Assembly: GCA_040219295.1 (NCBI GenBank)
Contig: JAVJST010000005.1
Span: 1,364,001-1,428,000, forward strand
Reading direction: 5' to 3'
Origin: JAVJST01 sp040219295
Lineage (GTDB): Bacteria > Pseudomonadota > Alphaproteobacteria > Rhodospirillales > Casp-alpha2
Length of the DNA stretch: 64,000 bases
The number at the start of each line of letters is the position of its first letter. The first letter of the stretch is position 1. The notes below the pieces were generated by a model. That model ran no database searches and was not told the origin of the DNA. It was given only the letters and a program-made list of their open reading frames with translations. The translations under genes were made by a program, and so were the position numbers. Below, piece by piece: positions 1 through 9,450 of this stretch.

Positions 1-93
1 TCCCGTGAAAGCTGGAAAGCCTACAAGGCCGCCGGACACGACGTTACCTACTGGAAACAGGGTGATCGGGGATGGGAGCGCCAGGGCGAATGA
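1..93 (+). CDS. holC: DNA polymerase III subunit chi, C-terminal end (partial)
   Basis: An open frame enters from the left edge and gives 30 residues before TGA. They contain WKAYKAAGHDVTYW and end in a tryptophan-containing basic tail, which fits the C-terminus of alphaproteobacterial HolC. HolC joins the clamp loader to single-strand binding protein during replication. The stop overlaps the probable rnd start in ATGA, so the two are likely co-transcribed. Only the tail is visible, so the assignment rests on this short motif. Confidence 0.6.
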   Translation, partial: SRESWKAYKAAGHDVTYWKQGDRGWERQGE

Positions 94-1325
94 AGGGCCG
101 GAAGAAATCCAGGTTACCAACGACTCCGACCGTCATCACGACGACGGAAGCGCTGCGATCGTTTGTCGAGGACGCGAGAACGGCGCCATACATCACCATC
201 GACACGGAGTTCATGCGCGAGAACACCTACTGGCCAATCCTTTGCCTGATCCAGGTGGCGATTGGCGGACGGGAGATGGACGACCCGAAAACAAGTGCCG
301 TGATCGATCCGCTCGGCGATACCATCGACCTGGCGCCACTTTTCGAACTCCTGGCCGACGAGAACGTGCTCAAGGTCTTTCATGCCGCGCGACAGGACCT
401 GGAGATTTTCTTCCGGCTGCAGGGCCGGCTACCAGCACCCGTCTTCGATACGCAGGTCGCCGCTATGGTGCTCGGTTTCGGTGATTCGATCGGTTTCGAG
501 AACTTGATCGCAAAAACAACCGGCGCAAGTGTCGACAAGGGTGCCCGGTTTACGGATTGGTCGCTGAGGCCGCTGGCCCAGCGGCAGATCGAGTATGCGC
601 TCGCAGACGTGGTGCTGTTGGCGCCGGCCTATGACAAGCTGGCCGAACAGCTGGAAACATCCGGCCGCGCCGCGTGGATCGCCGAGGAAATGAAGGTGCT
701 TCTGGCCGAGGAGACCTATGCCCCGAATCCGAACGAAGCCTGGCGTCGGATCAAGTCGAAAGGCGGAAAACCCCGTTCGCTTGCGGTTTTGCGCGAACTC
801 GCCGCATGGCGCGAACTAGAGGCGCAGCGGCGCGACGTGCCGAAGAACCGAGTCCTGCGGGACGAGTCTCTTGTTGAGATCTCTCACCACCGACCGAAGA
901 ACGTCAAGGACCTTGCCCGGACAAGGGGACTTGGACAAAAGGCAGCCGAAGGGCGAATGGGTGAATCCATCCTCGCCGCCGTGCGCCGGGGCGAAGACGT
1001 TCCCGATGCAGATACGCCCAACCTGCCCGACCGGGCGGATTTGCCACGCGGGATAGGCCCGACGACGGATCTCCTCAAGCTACTCTTGAAAATGCGGTGC
1101 TCGGAGGTGGATGTCGCTCAGAAGCTGGTTGCGAGCTCCGACGATGTCGAACGAATTGCCGCTTTCGGTGAGGATGCGGACGTTCCGGCACTCAAGAGCT
1201 GGCGGCGCGAGATCTTCGGCGAGGATGCACTTCGCGTTCGAAACGGCGAGATCGGTATCGGGGTTAAGAACCGGAAACTGAAGCTGTTCGACGCCCGGAC
1301 GGGCGAGGAGAGCGCGGGAAGTTAG
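90..1325 (+). CDS. rnd: Ribonuclease D
   Basis: 411 residues. RNase D is a 3'-5' exoribonuclease that trims tRNA precursors and other stable RNAs in the cytoplasm. The DEDD nuclease domain comes first: DTEFMRE (about residue 38) carries the first Asp/Glu pair, HAARQDLE the second motif, and YALADVVLL the third with the Y...D arrangement. Two HRDC-like helical segments follow from about residue 200. The ATG at 90 forms an ATGA overlap with the holC stop; an in-frame ATG at 72 is possible but would lie inside holC. The stop shares TTAG with the convergent SDR gene, so no terminator separates them. Confidence 0.93.
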   Translation: MKGRKKSRLPTTPTVITTTEALRSFVEDARTAPYITIDTEFMRENTYWPILCLIQVAIGGREMDDPKTSAVIDPLGDTIDLAPLFELLADENVLKVFHAARQDLEIFFRLQGRLPAPVFDTQVAAMVLGFGDSIGFENLIAKTTGASVDKGARFTDWSLRPLAQRQIEYALADVVLLAPAYDKLAEQLETSGRAAWIAEEMKVLLAEETYAPNPNEAWRRIKSKGGKPRSLAVLRELAAWRELEAQRRDVPKNRVLRDESLVEISHHRPKNVKDLARTRGLGQKAAEGRMGESILAAVRRGEDVPDADTPNLPDRADLPRGIGPTTDLLKLLLKMRCSEVDVAQKLVASSDDVERIAAFGEDADVPALKSWRREIFGEDALRVRNGEIGIGVKNRKLKLFDARTGEESAGS

Positions 1326-2101
1326 AGCGTTCCCGGATAGGCGCCACCGTCGATCAGAAAATTCTGACCCGTGATGTACCCTGCTTGCGCCGAGCAAATG
1401 TAGGCGCAGAGCTCGCCGAACTCCCGCGGATTGCCGAAACGACCGGCCGGGTTTCTTTCGGCGGCGGAAGCGGCCAATTGATCCGCGCTCTCGCCGGTTT
1501 GTGCCGCCCGGTGTTCGAAGTTGCCGCGCAGCCTGTCCGTATCGAAGGGACCGGGCAGGATCGCGTTGATCGTCACGTTGTGGCGGACCGTTTCACGGGC
1601 GATACCGGCGACGAACCCGGTCAGTCCGGCGCGGGCGCCGTTTGAAAGTCCGAGGACGCTGATCGGCGCCTTTACGGCGCTCGAGGTGATGTTGACGATA
1701 CGTCCGAATCTGCGTTCGATCATCCCATCGACAGTCGCCTTGATCATGAAGATCGCGCTCAACATGTTGGCGTCCAAGGCCTTCATCCAGTCGTCGCGGT
1801 TCCAATCACGGAAATCACCCGGCGGCGGGCCGCCGGCGTTGTTTATCAGGATATCGGGTGCCGGGCAGGCGGTGAGAACAGCATTGCGGCCATCATCCGT
1901 GGTAATGTCACACGCGACGGCCTTAACACTGACGCCGGTTCTGTCTCGGATTTCGTTTGCCGTCATGGCGAGGGCCTGTTCGGTGCGAGCTGCAATGGTT
2001 ACATCGACACCTTCTTCAGCCAGGCACATGGCGCAGGCTTTGCCCAGTCCCTTGCTCGACGCGAGAACGATTGCCCTCTTTCCAGCGATACCGAGGTCCA
2101 T
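1322..2101 (-). CDS. Divergent SDR-family oxidoreductase lacking the usual YxxxK
   Basis: 259 residues with a Rossmann fold. The nucleotide loop is ASSKGLGK (residues 14-21), in place of TGxxxGxG, and NNAG is at 87-90. The strand carrying the catalytic Ser is present (NITSS, 137-141), but the place of the catalytic Tyr and Lys reads GLSNGARAGL, giving Ser153 and Arg157. A described SDR branch resembling 3-oxoacyl-ACP reductase has this change; its substrates are poorly defined, so activity should not be assumed. The gene lies 16 nt downstream of hdaA on the same strand. In many relatives ppk or ppx occupies this spot between hdaA and rnd (from memory). Confidence 0.8.
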   Translation of the reverse strand: MDLGIAGKRAIVLASSKGLGKACAMCLAEEGVDVTIAARTEQALAMTANEIRDRTGVSVKAVACDITTDDGRNAVLTACPAPDILINNAGGPPPGDFRDWNRDDWMKALDANMLSAIFMIKATVDGMIERRFGRIVNITSSAVKAPISVLGLSNGARAGLTGFVAGIARETVRHNVTINAILPGPFDTDRLRGNFEHRAAQTGESADQLAASAAERNPAGRFGNPREFGELCAYICSAQAGYITGQNFLIDGGAYPGTL

Positions 2102-2117
2102 GGCTTTATGCTCCTGT

Positions 2118-2825
2118 TCAGACGTGGGGGATAGTTGTCTGGTGCCCGCCCAGTCCGTCGAGGACGGCCCTCGCCAACGGAACCGTAATGGCCTGCTTGC
2201 GGCTTAGCGCCTCGAGGTCAAGGGCCTCGACCAGCGCTACCGCGGCCGCGGCTGAACGTTCCATGCGAGACGTCAGGTAAGCCACGACATCCGGTTCTAC
2301 CCGAAGTTGACGGTCGGCGAACTGTTTGACGAGAAGTACACCAAGAAGGGCGTCATCCGGCGGGGCGATAGCGACCTGATCGAGTGCGTTCAGGCGGGAA
2401 CGGAGATCCGCCAATGGGATCGCCCAACGCGATGGCGGCGCTTTACCGGTCAGCAATACTTTCTTTCCGCCGTTCTTAGCATTGTTGTAGAGATGGAATA
2501 AGTTCTCCGCCCCGTCGCGGGTCATCACGAGTTCATCGACATCGTCGACGACATACGCCGGTGCCTCTTCCGCTGCTCTGGTAGCCGGGTGTGCAAGGCT
2601 TTCGGCTGACAGGACCAGAGCCCTAGTCTCGGCGGCGAAGACCTGGGCAAGGTGGCTCTTGCCGCATCCCGATTCACCGTGAATTACCAGGCCGGCGCCG
2701 GGCCATTCCGGCCAGCGGTCGATCCAGGCGACCGCCTCTTCATTCGCAGGCGCCACGAAAAAGTCGTCGCCCGATAATGCCGGGCGGTGCGGTAAGTCGA
2801 GAGGTAACTGGATCGGACGGGTCAT
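2118..2825 (-). CDS. hdaA: HdaA/Hda-type DnaA regulator
   Basis: 235 residues, a DnaA-like AAA+ protein without the DNA-binding domain IV. Hda proteins act with the DNA-loaded beta clamp to stimulate ATP hydrolysis by DnaA and so prevent re-initiation. The N-terminus has a clamp-binding motif, QLPLDL (residues 6-11). Walker A is GESGCGKS (50-57), Walker B is YVVDDVDEL (91-99), and the lid follows to the C-terminus. The start overlaps the upstream permease stop in ATGA (2822-2825), so translation is probably coupled. A perfect DnaA box occurs elsewhere in this window, at 59463. Confidence 0.9.
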   Translation of the reverse strand: MTRPIQLPLDLPHRPALSGDDFFVAPANEEAVAWIDRWPEWPGAGLVIHGESGCGKSHLAQVFAAETRALVLSAESLAHPATRAAEEAPAYVVDDVDELVMTRDGAENLFHLYNNAKNGGKKVLLTGKAPPSRWAIPLADLRSRLNALDQVAIAPPDDALLGVLLVKQFADRQLRVEPDVVAYLTSRMERSAAAAVALVEALDLEALSRKQAITVPLARAVLDGLGGHQTTIPHV

Positions 2826-3907
2826 GAAGCGGCGGTTGGCGTGTCTTGGTCACCGTCACCGAGATACAGTTTGCTGTCCCGGTAGCGGCTCAGGGTAAAG
2901 CGGACAAGCACACCGATGACCGCGGCCGTCGGGACTGCCAGCAGGACGCCGAGGAAACCGAACAACGTTCCGCCTGCCATTAGTGCAAAGATGATCCACA
3001 GATCGTGGAGACCGACCTTGTCGCCGACGAGACGCGGTGTAAGCACATAGCTCTCGAGTGTCTGGCCGACGGCGAATACGGTGGCTACGGCGATGAGTGG
3101 GCCCCATGTGTCGAACTGCACAAATGCTACGCCCAGTGCCATGATGATGCCGGAAAGCGCGCCTACGTAAGGGATGAAAGACACGGCCCCGGCACCGATC
3201 CCGATCAACAGGCCCGCTTCAAGGCCGATAACGCTCAACGAAATGCCGTAAACGGCGGCGAGCGTCAGGCACACGCTTGCCTGGCCGCGGATGAAGGCAG
3301 ACAGCGTCGTGTCTATCTCGCGAAACTGCGCGCGGATCGTTTCCACCTGCGGGCGCGGCAGCAGGTCGTCAATCTGGCGGACGATATCGTCCCATTTCAG
3401 CAGCATGTAGAATGATACGATTGGCGTGATGATCAGCAGCGACAGAATCTCGAATACAGCCACGCCGCCGGCCCAAAGTTTCTGCGCAACATTCTTTATC
3501 GCGTTGCCGATGGTTCCCGCCATGTCGGTGCCGACGCCCCCGGAACCGTCAAGCGTGCCGCTTGGCAGGGCGGCTTCCAGCCGTGCAATGGTGTCAGACG
3601 CCCAAGCCTGGACCATCGAGACGAACTCCGGAAGACGCTCGGCAATATTGGTGACCTGATTCTGGAGAAGCGGTGTCAGGACGATGATTATGCCGATGAC
3701 GCCAAAAAAGAACACGCCCGTAATCACGGTCGTCGCGAGGATTCGAGACAAACCCCGTTCCTCCAGCTTGTCGGCCAGCGGATCGAGCAGGTAGGCGACA
3801 CCGAGGCCGGCGACGAACGGCAACAGAATCTGTTCCAAAAGATGGATTAGAAGGACGAAGAGGGTGAAGGCCGCTGCCCATACCATGAGGCGTTGCGTTC
3901 GGTTCAT
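2822..3907 (-). CDS. AI-2E/PerM family membrane protein
   Basis: 361 residues. The start chosen is the ATG in MNRTQRLMVW because the first membrane helix (about residues 8-30) follows at once and a longer reading is a basic non-helical stretch. About seven or eight hydrophobic segments alternate with a charged cytoplasmic region, and there is an Asp/Ile-rich middle (FYMLLKWDDIVRQ) typical of the family. PerM-like proteins have been linked to small-molecule or sodium/proton export; the substrate cannot be read here. It lies between the DUF2066 gene (26 nt upstream) and hdaA, a common alphaproteobacterial order. Confidence 0.88.
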   Translation of the reverse strand: MNRTQRLMVWAAAFTLFVLLIHLLEQILLPFVAGLGVAYLLDPLADKLEERGLSRILATTVITGVFFFGVIGIIIVLTPLLQNQVTNIAERLPEFVSMVQAWASDTIARLEAALPSGTLDGSGGVGTDMAGTIGNAIKNVAQKLWAGGVAVFEILSLLIITPIVSFYMLLKWDDIVRQIDDLLPRPQVETIRAQFREIDTTLSAFIRGQASVCLTLAAVYGISLSVIGLEAGLLIGIGAGAVSFIPYVGALSGIIMALGVAFVQFDTWGPLIAVATVFAVGQTLESYVLTPRLVGDKVGLHDLWIIFALMAGGTLFGFLGVLLAVPTAAVIGVLVRFTLSRYRDSKLYLGDGDQDTPTAAS

Positions 3908-3933
3908 CTCCGTCTCTCTCTTTCCGGCAGGTG

Positions 3934-5055
3934 TCAGGGGGTGGCGACGCTGCCAAGCGTTTCCGGCGTCAACAATGACCAGACACCCTCGAACTCGCGA
4001 AGTGTCAGATCGGATTGCGCAAGCGCCCGGGTTAATTGATCGATACCGCCGATGTAATGGATGTTGAGAAGCGCCTCTTGCCGCGACAAGAGAACGAGAT
4101 CGGTTCGGTCGATGACCGGCGTTTCGGCAAGCTGCTGGCGAACAACGAGCCAATGCTTGAGGGATCGAAGGGGAACGCTGACCGCGATGATGCCGCCTTC
4201 GTCGAAACGCATTAGGTTCTGGCTCTTCCAGCTCTCCTCGATCGCATCGACGGCGGTGTGGACGGCGCGATCCAGAACGTTGTCCACAGTTTCGCCGAAC
4301 GCCGCGAAGACGCGTTGCGAATACGTTACGGGTGCGCTCCCCGCTTCGTGTCGCGTTACGGTCAATTCGACGTGCGGGGCACCGATCGCAGCGATGTCGG
4401 CACGGACGACGATGGCGGCTCCAGCGTTGTAGCGGCTCGCCAGAGCCTGCAGGGTCGTCCGGTCGCCGATCATTGCCATTTCCACGCTAACCGTGCCGAC
4501 ATCCTCGATATCGCCGACGGGCAGCAGCAGCGGCACAGGCAGGGAAGGAAGCTGGGACGATGCCCAAGCGGATCGCCATGGATTCGGCTCGCGCCACAAA
4601 GTCGCGGCGCCGGCCCGGTTCAGGACGGGCAAGACGACGGCGGGCTTGCTGGCGGTTTCGGAAAACGGCAGGCCGAACTCGTGCAGCAGGGTCCGGATGT
4701 CGCTCTCCTTGAAGCGCACGTTGATCCGCGCGAGATAGCGGACATCGGACGTCTTCTCGCCGGAGACCGAAAAATCCCGGACGTACGTCGCGACGGTATT
4801 CGTGTCGAGATTCGGCAGCAGATCGCGATGCTGACGCAGCGTCAGTCGCTGCAACAGGCGATAGAAGGCCTCACGCTGGCCAATGGCAAGTGCCTGGTCG
4901 CGGGCAGCGGCCGCTGATTCGGCCGTCGCGTCAACGGCGACGTCCCGTACCTCAAACATTTCGGCTCGGGCATGTGTCGCGGAGGCACCAAACATCGATA
5001 TCGCAAATACGGCGAGTATCAGGAAACGGGGCAAGCGGGTCCGATTGGCAAGCAT
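3934..5055 (-). CDS. DUF2066 exported protein
   Basis: 373 residues. The start MLANRTRL is preferred to an ATG 39 nt upstream because it begins a clear signal peptide: basic residues, then a hydrophobic core LILAVFAISMFGA, then a likely cleavage after ATHARA near residue 31. The mature part begins EMFEVRDVAVDATAES, the usual start of DUF2066, a periplasmic family of unknown function. It is the first gene of the leftward run DUF2066, permease, hdaA, SDR, and is divergent from purMN across 135 bases that must hold both promoters. Confidence 0.82.
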   Translation of the reverse strand: MLANRTRLPRFLILAVFAISMFGASATHARAEMFEVRDVAVDATAESAAAARDQALAIGQREAFYRLLQRLTLRQHRDLLPNLDTNTVATYVRDFSVSGEKTSDVRYLARINVRFKESDIRTLLHEFGLPFSETASKPAVVLPVLNRAGAATLWREPNPWRSAWASSQLPSLPVPLLLPVGDIEDVGTVSVEMAMIGDRTTLQALASRYNAGAAIVVRADIAAIGAPHVELTVTRHEAGSAPVTYSQRVFAAFGETVDNVLDRAVHTAVDAIEESWKSQNLMRFDEGGIIAVSVPLRSLKHWLVVRQQLAETPVIDRTDLVLLSRQEALLNIHYIGGIDQLTRALAQSDLTLREFEGVWSLLTPETLGSVATP

Positions 5056-5190
5056 CTTCCGAACGATTATCCTCGACTGGCCGGGCAACGGCAAATCACC
5101 GCTGGACGCGCGGTTCAGGCCGGGTCAAGTTGCCCCGCCGCCGGGCGGCAAGGCAAGCGAAAACCGGGACCAACGGGAGCGCGACGGCGC

Positions 5191-6270
5191 ATGACATCGA
5201 AAACCGGAAACGGACTGACCTATCGCGATGCTGGGGTGGACATCGACGCGGGCAATGCACTCGTTGACGCCATCAAGCCGAATGCGCGCTCGACGGACCG
5301 TGCTGGCGTTATGGGCGGTCTGGGTGGTTTCGGAGGGTACTTCGACCCAAGGGCGGCCGGATATCAGGACCCGGTTCTGGTCGCCGCGACCGACGGTGTA
5401 GGGACCAAGTTGATGCTCGCGATCGAGAGCGGCAAACACGATACGGTCGGTATCGACCTAGTCGCCATGTGTGCCAACGATCTGGTGGTCCAAGGCGCCG
5501 AACCATTGTTTTTCCTAGACTACTTCGCGACCGGAAAGCTTGAGGTCGAGGCTGCGAGTGATGTCGTGGGGGGGGTAGCGGAAGGCTGCCGCCTGGCGGG
5601 CTGCGCCTTGATCGGCGGCGAGACGGCGGAAATGCCGGGTATGTACGGCGCCGGACACTATGACCTGGCGGGTTTTTGCGTCGGCGCGGTGGAGCGTGGC
5701 CAGCAGCTCAGCGGCGAGGGGATCACCGCCGGCGACGCGGTTCTTGCCCTGGCCTCGAGCGGCGTTCACTCAAATGGTTATTCGCTTGTCCGCAAGGTTG
5801 TCGGATTGTCCGGACTGAAGCTGACGGACGCAGCACCGTTCTCGGACGGGCCAAGTCTTGGGGACGCGCTGCTCGAACCGACCACGATTTATGTCAGGTC
5901 CTGTCTCGCGGCGATCCGCTCGGGCGGCGTTCGGGGCCTGGCCCATATCACGGGCGGGGGCCTGACGGAGAATATTCCTCGCGTGTTGCCGGAAGGATTG
6001 GGTGTGCGGATCGCCGCTGGTTCTTGGCCGGTGCCCGGCGTGTTCGGCTGGCTCTCGACAACCGGCGGAATTGCCGCGAGGGAAATGGTGCGGACTTTCA
6101 ATTGCGGTGTCGGTATGGTCGTCATCGTCGATCCGATGGAGGTCGACCGGCTGGCCTCCCTTCTCGGCGAAGCCGGTGAAGCCGTGTCCCGCATCGGTAC
6201 CGTGGAGACGGTTGCCGCGGGTGAAGAGCGCGTCCGGATCGATGGGCTGGAGGGTGCATGGCTCGGCTGA
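5191..6270 (+). CDS. purM: Phosphoribosylformylglycinamidine cyclo-ligase (AIR synthase)
   Basis: 359 residues, the family's usual length. PurM closes the imidazole ring, converting FGAM and ATP to aminoimidazole ribonucleotide in purine synthesis. Visible signatures are YRDAGVDIDAGN at the N-terminus, the ATP-binding run DGVGTKLMLA, GIDLVAMCANDL, GVHSNGYSLVRKV, and GGGLTENIPRVLPEG. An ATG directly before TSKTGNGLTYRD is used; longer readings run back through the divergent DUF2066 gene. purN begins 13 nt before the purM stop, so the two form a coupled operon. Confidence 0.96.
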   Translation: MTSKTGNGLTYRDAGVDIDAGNALVDAIKPNARSTDRAGVMGGLGGFGGYFDPRAAGYQDPVLVAATDGVGTKLMLAIESGKHDTVGIDLVAMCANDLVVQGAEPLFFLDYFATGKLEVEAASDVVGGVAEGCRLAGCALIGGETAEMPGMYGAGHYDLAGFCVGAVERGQQLSGEGITAGDAVLALASSGVHSNGYSLVRKVVGLSGLKLTDAAPFSDGPSLGDALLEPTTIYVRSCLAAIRSGGVRGLAHITGGGLTENIPRVLPEGLGVRIAAGSWPVPGVFGWLSTTGGIAAREMVRTFNCGVGMVVIVDPMEVDRLASLLGEAGEAVSRIGTVETVAAGEERVRIDGLEGAWLG

Positions 6271-6914
6271 AATGCGGAGTCCTGATATCTGGACGGGGTT
6301 CGAACCTGCAGGCATTGATCGATGCCGCCGCCGACCCCGACTATCCGGCTGAGATCGCGCTGGTGATCTCGAACAAGAGCGACGCCGGCGGACTGGAACG
6401 CGCGCGCAAGGCCGGGATCGCGACCGAGGTCGTGCTGCGCCGCGATTTCGACGATCGCGAGGATTTTGATGCCGCGATCAGCAAGACACTCCAGACTGCA
6501 GGCGTACAGCTGGTCTGCCTCGCCGGATTTATGTGGTTGCTCAGCGAGGGCTTCGTAAACACGTGGCGTGATCGACTGGTCAATATCCATCCGTCGCTGT
6601 TGCCGGCGTTCAAGGGACTTAACGTCCAGGCGCAGGCGATCGAGACGGGCGCACGATTCTCAGGCGCGACAGTTCACTTCGTTCGCCCGGAATTGGATGC
6701 CGGCCCCATCATCGTACAGGCCGTCGTTCCGGTATTGCCGGACGACGACGCCGATACGCTGTCGGCGCGCATCCTTGAACAGGAGCACGTGCTTTATCCG
6801 GCGGCTGTGCGGTGGATAGCGGAAGGCCGCGTCCGGGTTTCAAATGAGGTCGTAACCGTGGCGGATGCCGATTTCTCGGCACAACCGGTCATCCTGCCCT
6901 CGGTCGAGGATTGA
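6258..6914 (+). CDS. purN: Phosphoribosylglycinamide formyltransferase
   Basis: 218 residues. PurN transfers formyl from 10-formyltetrahydrofolate to GAR. The phosphate loop is ISGRGSNLQAL (10-20). The catalytic set is Asn109, His111 (NIHPSLLPAFKG) and Asp147 (RPELDAGPII), all intact. After the catalytic loop the usual LHAHEQA-like run reads LNVQAQA, a mild change at a conserved surface. It overlaps purM by 13 nt and ends 6 nt before the convergent ndk gene. Confidence 0.95.
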   Translation: MARLKCGVLISGRGSNLQALIDAAADPDYPAEIALVISNKSDAGGLERARKAGIATEVVLRRDFDDREDFDAAISKTLQTAGVQLVCLAGFMWLLSEGFVNTWRDRLVNIHPSLLPAFKGLNVQAQAIETGARFSGATVHFVRPELDAGPIIVQAVVPVLPDDDADTLSARILEQEHVLYPAAVRWIAEGRVRVSNEVVTVADADFSAQPVILPSVED

Positions 6915-6920
6915 TACCGG

Positions 6921-7343
6921 TCAGCCGACCAGTTCGAGCTTGCTGAAGAAGTAGCTGATTTCCTCGGCCGCCGTTTCGGGGGCGTCTGACCCGTGAACCG
7001 AGTTGGCCTCGATGCTTTCCGCGAAGTCCTTGCGGATGGTGCCTTCATCGGCATTCGCCGGATTGGTCGCGCCCATGATCTCGCGATTTCGGGTAATGGC
7101 GTTTTCGCCTTCAAGGACCTGAACGACGATCGGGCCGGAGCACATGAAGTCACAAAGGTCGCCGAAGAAAGCGCGCTCCCGGTGAACCGCGTAGAAACCC
7201 TCGGCTTGTTCGCGCGTCAGATGGATTCGCTTCTGCGCAACGATCCGAAGACCGGCCTGTTCGAAGCGGGCATTGATCTGTCCGGTGAGGTTGCGCCGGG
7301 TGGCATCCGGTTTAATGATCGAGAGGGTCTGCTCGACGGCCAT
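6921..7343 (-). CDS. ndk: Nucleoside diphosphate kinase
   Basis: 140 residues, normal length. Ndk balances nucleoside triphosphate pools by ping-pong phosphotransfer through a phosphohistidine. The N-terminal TLSIIKPDA, the NPANADEGTIRKDFA run, and NSVHGSDA with the active His117 are all present. It is a single gene, convergent with purN and divergent from the ABC-F gene across 179 bases that hold no obvious hairpin. Confidence 0.97.
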   Translation of the reverse strand: MAVEQTLSIIKPDATRRNLTGQINARFEQAGLRIVAQKRIHLTREQAEGFYAVHRERAFFGDLCDFMCSGPIVVQVLEGENAITRNREIMGATNPANADEGTIRKDFAESIEANSVHGSDAPETAAEEISYFFSKLELVG

Positions 7344-7522
7344 GGTTCGTCTCCTGAAGGATGTCCTCGGGTGATAGAGCGCTTGGGCTCGATTGTCGGG
7401 CCCGTTTTGTTTCGGGGCGGCGTTATAGACCCCGGTCCCCCATGTTGCAACCGCGTGATTGGCATAGGCCGTACACCTTCGTGGGGCTTGCCTGATCGCC
7501 CGGGAGTGATATCAAACGCGCC

Positions 7523-9436
7523 ATGTTGCACATCAATGACCTGACCTACCGGATTGCCGGCCGGGTTCTCTTCGATCAGGCGACTGCCGTTGTGCCTGCG
7601 GGACACAAGGTGGGTCTGGTCGGCAGGAACGGAACCGGCAAGACGACGCTGTTCCGGCTGATCCTGGGCGAACTGCAGAGCGACAGCGGAGCGGTCCACG
7701 TTCATCCTCGCGCTAGCGTCGGTACCGTCGAGCAGGAGGCCCCGGCAGGCAACATCAGCCTGATCGATACGGTCCTAGCGGCAGACAAGGAACGCGCCGC
7801 GCTGCTCATCGAGGCCGACACGGCATCCGATCCGGGCCGGATCGGAGAGATTCACACGCGCCTGGCGGACATCGACGCGCATACGGCGCCTGCGCGTGCC
7901 GCGACGATTCTCGCCGGCCTCGGGTTCGACGAGGCGCAGCAGCAACGCCCGGTCAGTAAGTTTTCCGGCGGTTGGCGAATGCGCGTTGCGTTGGCTGCTG
8001 CGCTGTTTCGCTCGCCGGATCTGTTGCTGCTCGACGAACCGACCAATCACCTCGATCTCGAGGCGGCCCTTTGGCTCGAATCGTATCTGCGAAACTGGCG
8101 GGGGACCTTGTTGCTGATCAGTCACGAGCGGAACTTCCTCAACGCCGTGTGCGAGGAGATCATCCACGTCGAGGCGACGAAACTAAACCGGTATGTCGGC
8201 AACTACGATCGTTTCGAACGGACCCGACGCGAGCGCCAGGAACGCGATGCCAAGATGCGCAACAAGCAGCTCGCCCAGCGTCGGCACATCGAGAGCTTCA
8301 TCAATCGTTTTCGGGCCAAGGCGTCGAAGGCGACGCAGGCGCAGAGCCGGATCAAGATGCTCGAGCGCATGGAACCGATCGCCAGCGTCGTCGAAGAGCG
8401 CACCATTGCGTTCAACTTCCCGACGCCAGATCCGCTCTCTCCGCCGCTGATGGTGATGGACGGCGCGTCGGTCGGTTACGAGGCCGACAATCCGGTGTTG
8501 AAGAATCTCGATTTGCGGATCGACATGGACGACCGGATTGGTCTGCTGGGTGCCAACGGCAACGGGAAATCGACACTGGTGAAGCTGATCTCCGACCGTC
8601 TCAAACCGATGCACGGCAGGCTACAGAAGTCATCGAAACTGAAGGTCGGCTACTTCGCGCAGCATCAGCTCGAAGAACTAAGCCCCGGCGGGTCGCCGCT
8701 TAGTCATCTGCAGGCGCTCCAGCCAATGGAACCGGAACGGCGCGTCCGCGCGCAACTCGGCCGCTTTGGTTTCGAGGGTGAACGTTCCGATACATCCGTC
8801 GAGAAGTTGTCGGGCGGGGAAAAGGCGCGTCTCCTGTTCGCGCTGATGAGCCGCGATGCGCCGCATATTCTGGTGCTTGACGAGCCGACCAACCACCTCG
8901 ACGTCGATGCCCGAGAGGCGCTGGTGCATGCACTGAATGCATACGAGGGCGCCGTCATTCTGGTCAGCCACGACGCACACCTTGTCGGCGCCGTATGCGA
9001 CCGGCTGTGGCTCGTTGCCCGGGGCAGGTGCGAGGAGTACCACGGCGATGTCGAAGAGTACCGCAGATCGCTGCTGGAACCGGCTGCCCGCAAGGATCGC
9101 GGTGAACGCAAATCATCGTCACCGGCATCAGAACTGCCTCCTCAGGCCAATCCCAAGGTGGATCGGCGCGCCCGTGCCGAAGCGCGGGCCGAGACAGCGG
9201 GTCTTCGTCGCGTGATCTCGCGAGCCGAACGGGAGCTCGAGAAACTCAACGCTGCATTCGATGAGGTTCGTGAAGCGCTGGCCGAACCGTCGGTCTACGA
9301 GGCCGAATCGCGGGATCGGCTAATCGACCTGCAGACCCGCTACAGCGAGATTGAACGCGACATCGAACGGACCGAGGAGGCCTGGATGACGGCTTCTCAC
9401 GCCCTGGAACTGGCGATGTCCAGGTTGGAAGCCTGA
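7523..9436 (+). CDS. ABC-F ATPase, YheS-like
   Basis: 637 residues, the same length as E. coli YheS. ABC-F proteins bind the ribosomal E site and relieve stalled translation; they have no membrane part. Domain order is: NBD1 with GRNGTGKT (about 35-42), signature KFSGGWRMRVA and LLLLDEPTNHLDLEA; the P-site tRNA-interaction linker, rich in Arg, Lys and Gln (about 240-280); NBD2 with GANGNGKST, KLSGGEKARL and ILVLDEPTNHLDVDA; and a charged C-terminal coiled coil (about 530-637). Both catalytic glutamates are kept. A second, Uup-like ABC-F lies at 20665-22500. Confidence 0.92.
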   Translation: MLHINDLTYRIAGRVLFDQATAVVPAGHKVGLVGRNGTGKTTLFRLILGELQSDSGAVHVHPRASVGTVEQEAPAGNISLIDTVLAADKERAALLIEADTASDPGRIGEIHTRLADIDAHTAPARAATILAGLGFDEAQQQRPVSKFSGGWRMRVALAAALFRSPDLLLLDEPTNHLDLEAALWLESYLRNWRGTLLLISHERNFLNAVCEEIIHVEATKLNRYVGNYDRFERTRRERQERDAKMRNKQLAQRRHIESFINRFRAKASKATQAQSRIKMLERMEPIASVVEERTIAFNFPTPDPLSPPLMVMDGASVGYEADNPVLKNLDLRIDMDDRIGLLGANGNGKSTLVKLISDRLKPMHGRLQKSSKLKVGYFAQHQLEELSPGGSPLSHLQALQPMEPERRVRAQLGRFGFEGERSDTSVEKLSGGEKARLLFALMSRDAPHILVLDEPTNHLDVDAREALVHALNAYEGAVILVSHDAHLVGAVCDRLWLVARGRCEEYHGDVEEYRRSLLEPAARKDRGERKSSSPASELPPQANPKVDRRARAEARAETAGLRRVISRAERELEKLNAAFDEVREALAEPSVYEAESRDRLIDLQTRYSEIERDIERTEEAWMTASHALELAMSRLEA

Positions 9437-9450
9437 ACTGCGGTGATCGA

